This document shows, in pieces, positions 13,252 to 31,433 of a stretch of DNA of 64,000 bases. Positions within the stretch are counted from its first letter, which is position 1, and every line of letters begins with the position of its first letter. Position numbers and translations under genes: made by a program. The DNA comes from Lithospermum erythrorhizon. Its lineage: Eukaryota > Streptophyta > Magnoliopsida > Boraginales > Boraginaceae. The notes below the pieces were generated by a model. It had not been told where the DNA came from, ran no database searches, and saw only the letters and a list, made by a program, of their open reading frames with translations. Location of the stretch: the NCBI GenBank assembly GCA_019722365.1, contig JADFUC010001461.1, positions 372,001 through 436,000 of the forward strand, written 5' to 3'.

Positions 13252-13459
13252 CAGTGTTGTTTTTGAGTTTGGCTTAGCTTTCTTGTACAACTTATACATT
13301 GACTTTGTTTAGTTGAATCGACTATCAGATTGGAATTTGAAACTTCTTGGCAATAACAATATCAATTAATAATACTAAGTCAGGTCCTATGAAGTTGTTC
13401 ATTTATTTGAACGATGAAAGGTCAAAACTCAAAATGAAGCAAAGCAAATGTACCAAGTA

Positions 13460-13664
13460 CTCCCTTCATTTTTATTTATTTGATGTATTCGTGTGTTAAG
13501 ATGAAACTTTGACCTTAAATTATTTTTAAATTATATGTTAAAAAATTATAGGAAAATAATATTATGAAACTATTTTAAAAAATGAATAACAATGAGTAAT
13601 TAGTAATTAATGGTTAAAGTTTTATATCGAAATATAAAAATGTTAAATAAAAAAATCCGGAGGG
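13460..13664. mobile_element. Stowaway-like MITE (Tc1/mariner type)
   Basis: It begins CTCCCTTCATTTTTATTT and ends with a reversed CCCTCCGGATTTTTTTATTT, the Stowaway CTCCCTCCG-type ends, and is flanked by TA on both sides (13458-13459 and 13665-13666). Length is 205 bp, A+T-rich and non-coding. Confidence 0.8.
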
Positions 13665-13666
13665 TA

Positions 13667-14940
13667 TATTGTTTTCCTCTTTTCAGTTACGGAGTCATAT
13701 ACTCTGCATTAAATTGGTCTAAAGAGATGCACCAGCTAAAAAAGACTGAGAAATAAGAATTGTCTTCTACTACTTGTCGTTGACGACAAGCAAAGACCGG
13801 CCTCATGAAGTGTTCAACAAGTTGGCAAAGAATGGTAATGCTATGTTTGGTTGAGCTATGAAAATGTGGATGAAGAACAAATTCAATTATTACAATGCAA
13901 TTTCATATGGATAAACTAGTTTATAAAATAATTAAAATTGTGATTAGTTGAACCTTACATTTCGATATGAGTTGGGACTGCATATTAGTGAGAAATAGTG
14001 CATATTATGAATTTATATTAAAAAAAAAGTAATCTTAATTTAGTAAAAATGTAAAATCCAGTTTTAGCTAAATTTTTGTGCAATGTCTTATAATTAATAT
14101 TTTTTTATGAAAATTTTTAGTTCGAATCATGTAAAGAGGTGAGATTTAATATCATGTTGATGATCTTCTACCCTATGAAAAGTGGAGAAGGATTATTTAT
14201 CCTAATGTCGATCTTCAAACTACATGGAAGGCTTCTTTATTAGAGTCAATTGTGAAAAACGAGTTTTTCTTGCCATTGCAAACCTAATCTTTTAATAGAT
14301 TCAATCAATGAAATAAAGACTTTCTTCTATATAAAAACATACATACCACATGTTGTACCATGAAACTCCATAATTCATGTGATGGGACCTTCATGATTAG
14401 GATTAATCCAATAAAGTGAATATACAAAACAACAAATAAATATAGTAATACCCCATTAATTGTCTTTTTTATACGAAACTTATTTAGTGTGATATAGTGA
14501 CTAACGTTCGTTATTCACAAAAATCTGCCGTAAATACTTCAGCTGAATAATAATTGTAGGTTACTACAAAACTAACACCTCATTAATGAAACATTGTAAC
14601 ACATGATAAAATAATATTCCCTCATATCATGTATAATTCGATTATGTTGTTTTCTTTGTTTTTAAGATAATGACGTTTAATGATTTAGGCCGTTTAATAA
14701 TAATTAATGGTCAAAATGTTCCTTCCTTTAATAATTTTATAACTACGTACCTTAGTGAAATGGAGTAAATAATTGTGTTAAAATTGAAAACTTTATTAAT
14801 TTATGAGAAATATTTGATTTCATTAATTAAAGATATATTTAAAATGTAAAATAGATTAAACGAATTATAAATAAAATGAAACTTAAAAGATGAATTAATT
14901 TGGAAAAACAAACTAGATGGACAATAAATTAAGGTTAATT
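13667..14940. other. A+T-rich intergenic stretch
   Basis: No credible coding sequence. Near 14620 a TATTCCCTCATATCATG-like start recalls another MITE end, but I could not find its partner. Confidence 0.4.
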
Positions 14941-15200
14941 AATGTTGTTATACCCCATATAATCATCTTTCTTCCTCCACAACATTGTCCAAATTCTTGA
15001 ATCTTCACTCTCTACATACATTTTTCTACACCAAAACATATATATATATACACTCAATCTACACTATATATACATATAATTCACCCCTCTTATCCACTAT
15101 AATTCAATAATTGTGAGTTGTTACTACTTCACAGATCTCATATATTATACACAAATTGGACATCAATTTTGAAACAATATTTTTTCAAGATCTTGATTTT
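14941..15200 (+). promoter_or_regulatory. Possible promoter/5' leader of the glycosyltransferase pseudogene
   Basis: A pyrimidine-rich leader (TCTTTCTTCCTCCACAAC near 14966) and TATATATA runs near 15040-15080 precede a stretch that lacks coding sequence until the ATG at 16658. Intron-like T-rich DNA in between fits a 5' UTR intron. This is position-based inference only. Confidence 0.3.
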
Positions 15201-15504
15201 GGTAACATTTTTCAGCTGATTTATTTTATGCTAAGTATGTTTGTGTATATATAGTGTATAAAAATACCATCTTTACCATGTTTGTGTATGTAATTTTATG
15301 TATAGTGTATAAAAATCATATCTTTACAAAAAAAAATGTATTCACATCATATTCATACAAATATTATGTATGTATGCTTGTTGTGACATATTTAATTCAA
15401 TGATTTAGTTATTTATGTTTGCCCATCAAGCTAAAATTGAAATTGTGGATCCTTTAGTGTATGATTTGATATGTGTGTATATTTAGACCCAAATATGCAA
15501 TTTT

Positions 15505-15754
15505 GGTGTTTGATGAGGAGGAATTTAGAAACTAGTGAAGTTGAAAAGGGTTGCGTTGGTTCAGGTTTTATTTGTGGAAATGCTGGTTGATGAGCTTACA
15601 TTGGACGTGGATAGGAAATAAGTTATGTTGTACCGTATGCGATTTAGGTGTTTGATGAGGATTTGATTAAGAAACAAGAGAATTTGAAAAGGGTTGCATT
15701 GATTCGGGTTTTAATTGTGAAAATGCTGGTTGATGAGCTTACATTGAACGTGGA
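15505..15754 (+). repeat. Two-copy tandem duplication (about 142-bp period)
   Basis: Copy 1 starts at 15505 and copy 2 at 15647, both beginning GGTGTTTGATGAGGA and sharing AATGCTGGTTGATGAGCTTA near their ends. The copies differ by scattered substitutions and small indels, so the duplication is not recent. It lies in the presumed leader intron of the glycosyltransferase pseudogene. Confidence 0.75.
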
Positions 15755-16657
15755 TTGCAATTAATTCATGTTATACGTACGGATGTTTAGGTAGATGCAG
15801 GTGTATATAGACAGTAGATTGAAATGTACCAACTGCATACATTGTAGATTGTGATAGAATTACTAATTTGATCGAGTAATGTAGAAATAAGGTTTTATTG
15901 TCTTTATGATATTTTCTTTATTTGGATATATAGGTTTGACTTTTCATATGAACTTTTAAGAGGTTTGTTTTTCGTCCGAGCCATCTCTGAATCTTGGATG
16001 TATATATTGTCGGGGTTCCGTGTTCTCAATTGAAAAATATACAGTATATGTTTTAGAGTTGTCAAGGCGGTTGATGAAATGTAGTAGTGCATTTGGCCTT
16101 TTTTTTTTTGCTTATGCAATTGCTTTGTTTGGGTTTTAGTTCATTTCCCGTTTCTCTCGATTGACATCTCTCTGTTTGTAGTTCTCATTTGAATAAATTG
16201 CTTTTCTACTTAGAATGTTAGCTGACCTTTGGCTTTGTTAGTGAGGTCACTTCAGTGAATCTATACTTTGTCCTTGTTACAAACTCCTGGCATTGGTTCT
16301 AGTTTGATTTCTGAGTTGTGGTATGCTTATTGAGTCATTTGAGTGTCCATTATTAAAAATATGTTCCGATTTATTTGTAGCTTGCTTTTGAGTTTTAACA
16401 GTTACGGTTTCGATGGAGCCACTGGTTAAGTTTCAAGATAATTATAAGTACTGACCTACAGAGATTTGACTTATGCCATCTTCCCTTGATAAAATTATCT
16501 GTATTCTGCAGGCTCATTTACATCATTGAAAGAATCTGAAGGTTTATAAACGGTTCTTAGCCTGGACATTGAGAGGGGTAGTTTGTTAGTGGATGATAAT
16601 ACTGGGAACCTGAAAAAGTTTCATGGCTGGATACTTCAGTAATGATTTTTTCCTAAG

Positions 16658-19600
16658 ATGAAGAAAACTCAATTGTGGCGTCTTGGTGTCAAGGACATGC
16701 AGATATTTCCTATGTCTCGCCAGCGTCCACCTTTAAGGAAGCCAACATGGATAATTGTGTTGATTTGTATGATTAGCATGTTTTTGATTTTCGCGTATGT
16801 TTATCCACCACAAAACTCCAGCACATGCTACTTATTCTCGTATAGGGGTTGCAAAGCATTTTCGAGTTGGCTTCCTCCTCTTACAAGAGAACTTACAGAT
16901 GAAGAGATCGCTTCTCAAGTAGTTATAAGAGAAATTCTAAATTCTCCGCAAGTTATAACTGAGAATCGCAAGGTTGCATTTATGTTCCTGACCCCTGGTG
17001 CATTGCCTTTCGAGGAGTTGTGGGATAAATTTTTTCAGGTAAATAATTACCTTTCTGCACCTAAGAACATTTCTTTGAAGATGTTACATTCATGTAACCA
17101 TCCATTGGATAGTTTCCTGTTTTTTAATTGTTCAAACTCAGCCAATGATAACCAATAAATTTAATCTCGTGGAAGAGATTTAGCAGATCGTTTAGTTTAT
17201 TATCCAATTTATTTTGTTAACATGAAGATGAACTCAGGAATTAAAACAAGGTTCTCTAGATGAATATGAGTAGTTAGTTCACTTAGTTGCATAAATGTAT
17301 GGAATAACATCTTTACTCGATAAGTATACTTGAATCATCCACTATTATTAGCCTTCGAGAAAATATTACTCTGTAATTGATAAAATTAGCTTCATGTACT
17401 GAAATAATTTCACTAAAGAGCCCGATGAAGTATATTTCGAAGTATTGACATTCTAATAAATCATGATCTTGTATTTACCTTCAAGCTTCACCTCACTTGA
17501 TGTTTTCCTTATATAATATTCTCCTGAAGATTATACTTTCATATTTTGCAGGGCCATGAAGGAAAATTTTCTGTATACGTGCATGCATCTAAGGATAGAC
17601 CACTACATTTCAGCCGCTATTTCATTAATCGTGAAGTTCACAGTGAAAAGGTAGATTATATCTGAATGCCACTTAATTAATACACATGACCAATAACTTT
17701 CTAAATTGTTCTTCAAGTTTCTATATGGTTACACGTTAACAATATTTCCTTTGTGTGATTTGTAAGAACTCAATGTATTATTTAAGAGAGGCTTAATTTT
17801 GACCTATGTATTCAAAGAAGATCCTGAGAACCAACATTTGTTCTTTTCTTCCTGTAGGTCAGTAAACATTTTCATACTCTTCATATCTTCACAATATAAA
17901 GATCCTATGTCCAATTATCTAATTCCTGAATTTCAGCTGCATACCAGCTACATGTTGACTTGACTATGTAAAAAGGCACCATCATTGTAGACAGGTAAAT
18001 TAAGTTTTCTGTTTTTGTAGTTGACTGCACGAGCCATCTTACCCATAAACATAGAGAAAGTGTTAAAACTTTTCACAGAAAAATCACTACATTGTTTTTC
18101 TCATACTTAACTACTCAGTCCTTTGCATAATATGCAATGAAAATCTTATGTAATAGAGTCAGGGATCCGTAACATGGTAATGGTAGGTACCTGAACATAT
18201 GTTAACAGAAGTTGAAAGAAAGACCTAGTATTATAGATCTTACACCTTACATGCTGCATTTGAATTTGAATATATGGAAGTTTGGGTCTTTGTGAGCTGA
18301 TTGTTAGGTTTATACAAGTCAAGCACCTTTGTATTTAAATTAAGCTATTTTTATTTAGTGCAAAAAGAAGATTTATCACAACTTTTTTCTCCTGTTCACA
18401 TTAAGGCAAATATGTGTAATGCGTTTATCTGTCGAATATAAGGAGATATAGATATTTCATGAAGCCCTCAAGATTGCACAAACTTGTATCTCATTCCTCA
18501 CTGAAGAAATTTTTGTAAATTGCCCAAATTGGAGGAAGACATTTTAATCCAACCATCATTGTCGTCAAAATAGTGCACAAATTTTAGCTTCTTTCCTTTC
18601 AAATAGTCAGAAACTTAAGGGCTCAGAATTCGAACCTAGAAATCATAATTGTCACTCTGTGCCCTGAATATCCATAATCCTTGATCTAATCTTTTTAAGT
18701 GATAAGGCAGTGGTTCATGAACAGAAGTTAATAAGCATATAAATCATAGGCTGAATTTTCTTTACTATAAAGTAAATTCGATTACTGCAGGGTAAATTGA
18801 ATTCAGAGTTTCTAGTTTTATTACATTGTTCTAGTAGATTAAGAACCTCCAGATCCTGTATTTTTGTCAGTTCTTCATCTGATCTCATTTCATCGAAGTT
18901 CTATCAAGTTGCCTACAATTTGCTCCACATGATTACATATCACACACTCTTCAATGCTGCCTGTTTCTCCGCAGTCTATAGGGAAAGCCTGATGGCGCAG
19001 CTATTTAAATAGAACTACATTTAACTAGACAGACAATCAAGGCGGTGACCCATGAGACACTGATACAAATCCATATTGAGCTGGTGGTTGTTATCTTGCA
19101 TGTAAAAAGATTTAGGTAATGGGTTTGTGGCTTTGATTTGATAGTAGGCTTCCAAAGTCATCTTCTCCAATCTCAACAATGATTCAGAAATAGTCATGTC
19201 AAAAAGTTACCAGCCCTAGCAACCTGTTTGAACACTAAAGCCTCCACAAAGCTGGCCTCCTGTAAGATCTTTGGCTTTCCATCTGATGAATGTTTGTTTT
19301 GATTTTGAGCTAACAACCTCTGACCAATATTAGCATCTTTATTTAAAACAGTATGGAACATGCATTTAATTGTTGGTCTAGATGAACTATTTGCCAACTT
19401 TTCTTTTATGTGTAAGAAGAGTTGATGTATTTCATTTTACTTCATACATGTCTACCTCTGGGTGATAATCAGAGTACTTGCTTCCTACTTTAGATGTTGA
19501 TCCCCTACTGAGCAAACTGGGGTCACACAATATATGATTAATATCCAAGGAAATAATCTGTTAGCCAAGTGATGTCACTTATAATGAAGAAAATATGTAT

Positions 19601-20105
19601 CTGGATAACTCTTCATTCATATGCTATTACACATCAATTTGTTTGGTTCAAACTGAGAGATTTTACTCATCTACAAGACTTTAACCCTTCCTTCCCAGCC
19701 TCCTTGATATCTAGCGGCGGTAAAAAGGGTAAAAGATTCATTCAAGTTGGGTTTTTCCCCTCGGCTTTAACTCAAGTCAGATAGCATTAAGAACTACATA
19801 CATTGTCCTGAATCTATAATGCTTAGATCTATACAACATGATTCTCACTTTAATATAACCTTAAATGTTTTGTATTATATGTAGTCAGTCATGATAGTAG
19901 GTATGTATCACAGATGAGAGGTATGTTAAAAACGGTTCTATTTATCATATTTTACAGTAAGATCTGGACCAGGTTATCAGATGGTCTTTTTTTATATTTC
20001 AGTGAAGTTCAGAGATCAAGTCTGCATGGGAACGGGATCCAAGGACTGCAGGTACATTTATTTATGAGAGGAAATCTTCACTCTGATACCTTGAAATTAA
20101 TTTGA
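16658..20105 (+). pseudogene. Core-2/I-branching (BC10-type) glycosyltransferase pseudogene
   Basis: The family are Golgi type II membrane glycosyltransferases (DUF266/BC10-like) of plants. Exon 1 (16658-17038, 127 codons) is clean: a short basic tail, one membrane segment at about residues 31-49 (WIIVLICMISMFLIFAYVY), a stem, and KVAFMFLTPGALPFEELW, the family's conserved start of the catalytic domain. Exon 2 (17552-17650) is also clean (GKFSVYVHAS). Exon 3 near 17755-17900 is only a ruin: GTGATTT and ACTCAATG pieces align with VIWGKISM, then EDPENQH, then frame breaks. The middle catalytic exons are not recognisable. The last exon survives at 20003-20105 as EVQRSSLHGNGIQGLQ, where the family has EVQR..CLWNGIQRPC; the Cys residues are lost. 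It runs tail-to-tail with the subtilase pseudogene. Transcription from the intact 5' end is possible. Confidence 0.85.
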
Positions 20106-20216
20106 TGCTCCTATTTGACAACTATAATCAATCTCAAATTGGCGGTACATCAACACTGTATTCTTGGCCTGAGCACATGTATTTGACCATCATTATCCGC
20201 AATCATAGTCATGCAC

Positions 20217-20450
20217 CTAAGGTTGTAAAGCAATAACGTTGACATCGAAGGCGAGTTGGCTGACACCGCCCACCATTTTCATGAGATTGCTAATATGAGT
20301 GAGGATCAAACTAGAGTTACAACGGCAGCCTTCACCAGAGAAGGTAAATTGCCAGCGAGCCTTTGTGCTAATTTTACAGCATGGCGTATAATCATCTTGA
20401 GCACTATACAGCCCAATTGCAAATATGGTCCCATCCGGTATATTCATGTC
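20217..20450. other. Unidentified coding-like stretch between two pseudogenes
   Basis: The stretch is open on the plus strand (about 85 codons from 20256) and on the minus strand (76 codons), with balanced base composition unlike the A+T-rich neighbours. I recognise neither translation. It could be a remnant of a lost exon or unrelated. It does not match the expected last exon of the subtilase. Confidence 0.25.
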
Positions 20451-21550
20451 ACTGATTTGAAAATATTCAATTTTGTTTTTATTTCATCAATCTTAGACAG
20501 AATTAACACCTGAGGCGTTGTTCTGCAACTGACATTCATGCAGATAGGAACGAGCCCTACATAGTAGTCTACATTCTACTCCTTCAAATTCATTTTAATT
20601 GATTTTTCCGATTTATTATATGAATTTTTACCATGAATAAAGTTATCTACAGTATAATATTATGAGAAAAATACAAGAAAATAATACGCCAGAACATTCA
20701 TATTAGAAAATAAGAATGATTTCATAAGTTTCACATTGGGGAAAAGATCTTCCTAAAACAGTTGTCATCAGAAAGGATGAACGAGCTGCCACAGTGAGTG
20801 TGAGGTTTTGTCCACCCCTTCCTCCAATGAATAACCTCCCCATGCACCATAATTTGGTATCGAATATCCTTCTAAATAGCATCTGCTGACACGAATAGAC
20901 TCTTTGTATTATGGGCTTCAACCTTAAATGTGAACAAAACACATCATACTTCAGATCTTTTTCTCAGATCTTAGTCCGATGTGCTCGAGACTTAGTTTCA
21001 CTTAAGCATCAGAGCGGCTAATTAAAACTATTATTCAAACAATGATTTCCCGACTAGAGACCTCATCATCCCCAACTGATAAGACAACATCTATCATACA
21101 TTGAAGCATTTGTAATCGGTAGTATAGAGAACCTCCTGGGCATAACGTGTGGCATATTATGAGCTGAGAATACAGATCTATATTGAGTCTATAAGGCTGA
21201 GAGGCCAAGGTCATACTTGCTTATTGCAACAGAAAGGCCCACCATATAAACCAGTAGCCAAAACATATCACTGAAGGAAAGCAGAACAATCAATTTGATG
21301 GTATAGACAGTATCAGCCAAGAAACTACAACGCCATAAGTCTTCCTCTAATATCTTATTTCTGATAAATATGACTAGTGGTTAAAGCAACATAGAAAACC
21401 TGTTTCGAAATACAGAGAAGCTTCAAATAGTTCTTTTAAATTCATTACCCCCAATATGTGCAATGATCTTTTATAATTTGACGACACATGCTCTCTAGAA
21501 TTTGTGGGGGTGATCGTAAGTGAGTAAGTGAGTTACATGAAACTAACTCA

Positions 21551-27254
<5,704 letters not shown>

Positions 27255-27305
27255 TATTCCCAGTCCTACCCCAAGTCCACACAACAACAAAATCTGTTCC
27301 ACCAA

Positions 27306-28336
27306 ACCAACAAAATCATTAATTCAGCATGACAATGAGACTTTTTTAATTAAAAAAACTTTTTATGGGCTAAAGTATTATACACTCACCCCGTACAACG
27401 GTCTCCAACCCTATATTGTATGTAAAAGCACAAAAGGCATGACAAATGAGACCCTTATTGCAAAAACATACAAATATGTACTAATCACTTCAATAAACAC
27501 AAGAACCAAGAACATAGACTAAAATGCAGAATTACATAAAGTCACATATAGTAATACACACTCCACTACATGTACATGTGAATGTGGAAATGTGGGGAAA
27601 TAACTGAGTACTAATGAAGAAACAGCAGCTGTATATAGGCTAAAGTTGTAGTTCTAGAAGAGTAAATTGTGAGCAAATGAAAAACAGATAAGAATATTTT
27701 ATCTAGATACTGCTGCCTCAATCTTACATCATTGACTGAATCTTGTAGTTGGACGGCGAAGGCAAACAAGGTCAAGTTTAGTGCATCAGCTGACCACAGA
27801 AACCACTCTCTGCTACCACCCGCCATGAGTTCTCCATATTGGCTGTGACTCCACATTTTGGATTCATGAATACTAATAATTATATATTTTATCTTTGTTC
27901 AATCATTTTCCTACTTCCACTCCTACTTACAATTTGATACTGCATTATGAATAATAAACTCATTACACTAAAATATTATTTCCATCCCATGTACCATCCA
28001 TCAGAACCTTTTTTATATCTCAACTTCAATTCATACATATTGCTTCAGATCATAACCATATCAATTCATCTAAAAATACATCAAACTGCTTATCGATATA
28101 TTTTATCAACATTATACAATACAATAAATATATTTAAGTTTTAAATAAAATTACACTATAAAAAAGTCAACAATCTTCATGATGAAAAGTAATAAAGTTA
28201 ATTAAAGTTAATAATATCAATAATTTGTTTTGAAAATCATTAGACTTCTCTTTTTACTTGGTTCTTTTATAAAATTATCACTTATCATATAAAAAGATAA
28301 TCATATATTAACATTGATTTTCTGTCTTTTGGGCAC
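27306..28336. other. A+T-rich upstream region of the subtilase pseudogene
   Basis: No gene is recognised. The first few hundred bases are where the subtilase promoter would lie, but no TATA or motif stands out from the A+T-rich background. Confidence 0.4.
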
Positions 28337-29224
28337 ATGATAAATGCACATTTTATTAAAAGATATCCAATAGATAATGTGCAATTGTTATTTGTTAGTT
28401 ATTTATTTCTTTAATTACATTTATACATGGTAAGTTGACCAAGCCCCTTTAATGTTGGTTTTTATTTCTACAAAATTGATTGTTTTACCACATCTGTTTT
28501 TGAGGAATATTTTTGTAAGAAGCTTTCGTAGAATTTCCGCAAAGGCATCTTTCGTAGCATGTTCATAGATCGACATTATTATATACCATTTTTTGAAACA
28601 AATAAATTCAACATTTTAATTTATTCTACAAAATATTATATGTTAATATTTTTTACACAAAAAATTATATTGTATAACATATTCACATATTCAAAAATAG
28701 TATTTAATTTAATTGTTCTTTTAAAAAAAATACTCTGTCAAAATTTAAATTGGAATAATATTTTATGAATGAGGAGGATATGATTTTGTCTGTCAAATTG
28801 TCATGCTATCCAATGGAGTACGGTGGCGTCCTATTTTCTTTTGTTTTTTTGGGGGTGGGGATTGTTGGTGGGAGGAATGAAATAAACGAATGGCCTAATC
28901 GGTATAAACTCGTCTGGTAATATTTAGCTTGCAAAAAATTTTGCTCAGTAAATGGTCAGTAATATTTTCAGTGTATGTTATGACTTGAATTAAAGGTTGT
29001 TAAACCTTTATTAAAGACTAAAATTAATTAATTCAACAATTAATTATTTGGTTTGTTAATGAATTATTTTAAGTATTTAATAAATTAAGTAATTATCAAA
29101 AAATCTAAATTGTAAAAATAAAATTTCTACTTATTTTCTCCTTAAAAAAAATCGGCTTATTAATGTCCAAATTTACATACTTATCTCATAATTTTCTTCA
29201 CATCTCACTTTACGCTTCATTATT

Positions 29225-29460
29225 ATTATATTATGAATAATAAAAAATAATAATGATAAAAATAAAATAAAATATTATTATTAATATTAATGATAAGAAT
29301 AGTAAAAAATAATAATAATAAAACAATAACAAAATAATAAAAATGATAATAATAATAATAAAATATAACAAAACAATAATAACAATACACAATAAATAAT
29401 AATAAAACTAATAAAAAATGATAATAATAATAATAAAAAATAATAATAATAAATGTTTTG
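29225..29460. repeat. AAT-rich simple-sequence tract
   Basis: Imperfect runs of AAT/ATA triplets fill the stretch. Long open frames across it are artefacts of the triplet repeat. Confidence 0.85.
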
Positions 29461-29507
29461 TCTGTTGGAAATTTTTTGGATCCCGTAGTTACTTGAAAAA
29501 TGACACA

Positions 29508-29720
29508 TTTTCCCCAACTTGCAGAAATGAGGCAGTCAACTTCCAGTTAGACTTTGTACTTCCTTGATGAATTTTGGGGGCTTCATGTCCATGATTGCTT
29601 GAATCTTGACAAAATTAATTTTTATCCCTTTTGGCTTATCATATAGACTAAGACCTTTTTCGATGTTACTCTAAAAGTAAGGTCAAGTTCAATGATGAAC
29701 AATGTCTTTTCTTCAACACT
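29508..29720 (-). mobile_element. Ty3/gypsy reverse-transcriptase fragment
   Basis: On the minus strand the translation reads FRVTSKKVLVYMISQKGIK, then INFVKIQAIMDMKPPKFIKE, then VQSLTGKL. This is the well-conserved gypsy RT/RNase H junction (VTSGKFLGFMVTQRGIE...KIKAIMDMKPP...EVQSLTGKL). The preceding 250 bp on the same strand is faintly similar but full of stops. It is an isolated decayed fragment inside the inverted-repeat element. Confidence 0.85.
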
Positions 29721-30778
29721 TTCGCAGATCCATCCTGATCTCGAGATAAGACCTCTAAAGAATCGATAAATCGAAACTCAAATCCTCCATTGAGTCATTT
29801 CCAGATCGGATAAATTGTGTTCATTTTTGTGCTAGAATTTAAGATATGTCAACTTCGACTCAATTAGTTTGTCCAAGTCGTTTGTTGAGACTATAGGAAC
29901 GATAGACAATTGAATTGTCATAAAGACCGTTTCTAGAAGATGGTTATCCATACGTCTTTGACGCGGTTAAAATTATCCAGGACAATCCCCCTCTTCTATT
30001 GCATTTTCTTATTACTTACAGGGAGCGGTACGAGATTCTTATCCCGGCCGTTAACACCGCTGGGAACGCCTCGACTGCCTCTCTCAAGCTTTACCTTAAT
30101 GTCTTAATTCTATCCCGGTGGGCAATCTTGGCATGTCATGATGCATGGTTTCAACTGAACCTAAAGCTCTTTCTTCTTCTACTTCAATCGTATGATCGAT
30201 GACCTATGAATATAATAATATACTCTATCGAAAGCACACATGTGTATTTGTAGACCTAACATGTGTAAATAAAGTCATCCGATGATGTATAATATGTCAT
30301 CCAACGATGACAAATATCGGACGCGTAGACCACTTTTCGCTGGCAGTAAAATGCATGAGATATCTACTTAAGTAAGTTTTAAATAACATTTACTAAGCTT
30401 TTAATAACAACATATATATAAAGTTTTAATCTTTTCTTCTAACCTCCGTCCTGTAGAGGTGACTTCATTTATGTGAAGAGAATGTGAAAACCCAATTGAT
30501 GGATATATCAAAATTATATTACACAACAACAAGCAATCAAAATAGTTTTTCTGATATGAAATAAGGACTTGACAACCACATCCACGCTTTTCCTCACTTC
30601 CATTCTATTAACCTTAATTGTAGATAACTCTGCTTTATATAACACACAAGAGATTGTCATATGCTGATATTCAAGTAAAACCACATAATGCTAAACGAAA
30701 CGTCAAGATGGCTTCTCCTGTGGACACAAGCCAACCTCTCCTCACCATTATTAAATGATCAAATTATTCTCATAAAAA

Positions 30779-31010
30779 GAAAAATAATAAGAAGAATAAA
30801 TAAAATAATAATAATAATAATAAAACAATAATAATACTAATAATAATAATAATAAATAATAAAGACATGAATAATAGTGTAAAAATAAAAAATAATTATA
30901 ATTATAATTGTTATTAGTAATAACAATAATAACAAAAAAATTATAATGACAAAGAATTAATAGTTAGTTACTATTATAATTAATGATAATAATAACTATA
31001 ATAATTAATT
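30779..31010. repeat. AAT-rich simple-sequence tract
   Basis: Imperfect AAT/ATA triplet runs, placed roughly symmetrically to the tract at 29225-29460 within the inverted-repeat element. Confidence 0.8.
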
Positions 31011-31433
31011 AATATATTTTAGTAATCATTTTTATTCTTATCTCATATTAATAATATTTACTATTTATTTTATTTATTGTAGTATTTATTTATTTAATAT
31101 TGTGATGCATATATGTTAAATGAAATGTAGTATGTCTAAAGTTAAATATAATCTGGCCTAAGCTCTCTTTTGAATCAAGTATCAAACACCCAAATCTAAA
31201 TATTTTCAAGATTCAAATTCATTATAATTCGGCCAAATTTTCGCTTTTGGGATTTAACAAATAGGTCCTTAGTGAGTATAGAATAATTATTAAATCGATA
31301 TATCAGTCAACTTACCATATATAAATGTAATTAAAGAAATGAATAATTAATAAATAATAATTGCACATTATCTATTGGATATCTTTTAATAATGATTTAG
31401 AAGCATTGAATGTTTAAAATGTGCATTTATCAT

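Larger units (their letters stand above)
28337..31433. mobile_element. 3.1-kb element or nest with ~100-bp inverted terminal arms
   Basis: The left arm 28337-28439 (ATGATAAATGCACATTTTA ... GGTAAGTTGAC) returns inverted at 31306-31433 with high identity, apart from an extra stretch of about 25 bp in the right arm. Long inverted arms recall Mutator-like elements, but no transposase is seen and no 9-bp target duplication was found. The inside holds AAT-triplet runs near both ends and a gypsy RT fragment at 29508-29720. Alternatives are two inverted copies of one small element, or a foldback element. Confidence 0.6.

Noticed and set aside
19194..19397. 67-codon minus-strand frame (MANSSSRPTIKCMFH...)
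   Set aside because: No recognisable domain, lies in the interior of the glycosyltransferase pseudogene, and has no splice or promoter context.
20703..20942. Minus-strand open frame with NLTLTVAARSS, resembling the subtilase C-terminal TLTVRSVTG motif
   Set aside because: Only about six residues line up, the rest does not, and the downstream GSRGHKVRIPV-type end of the family is absent; too weak to call the missing subtilase exon.
29287..29517. Hydrophobic Tyr/Leu/Ile-rich open frame (would look like a membrane protein)
   Set aside because: It is the translation of an AAT/ATA triplet tract.
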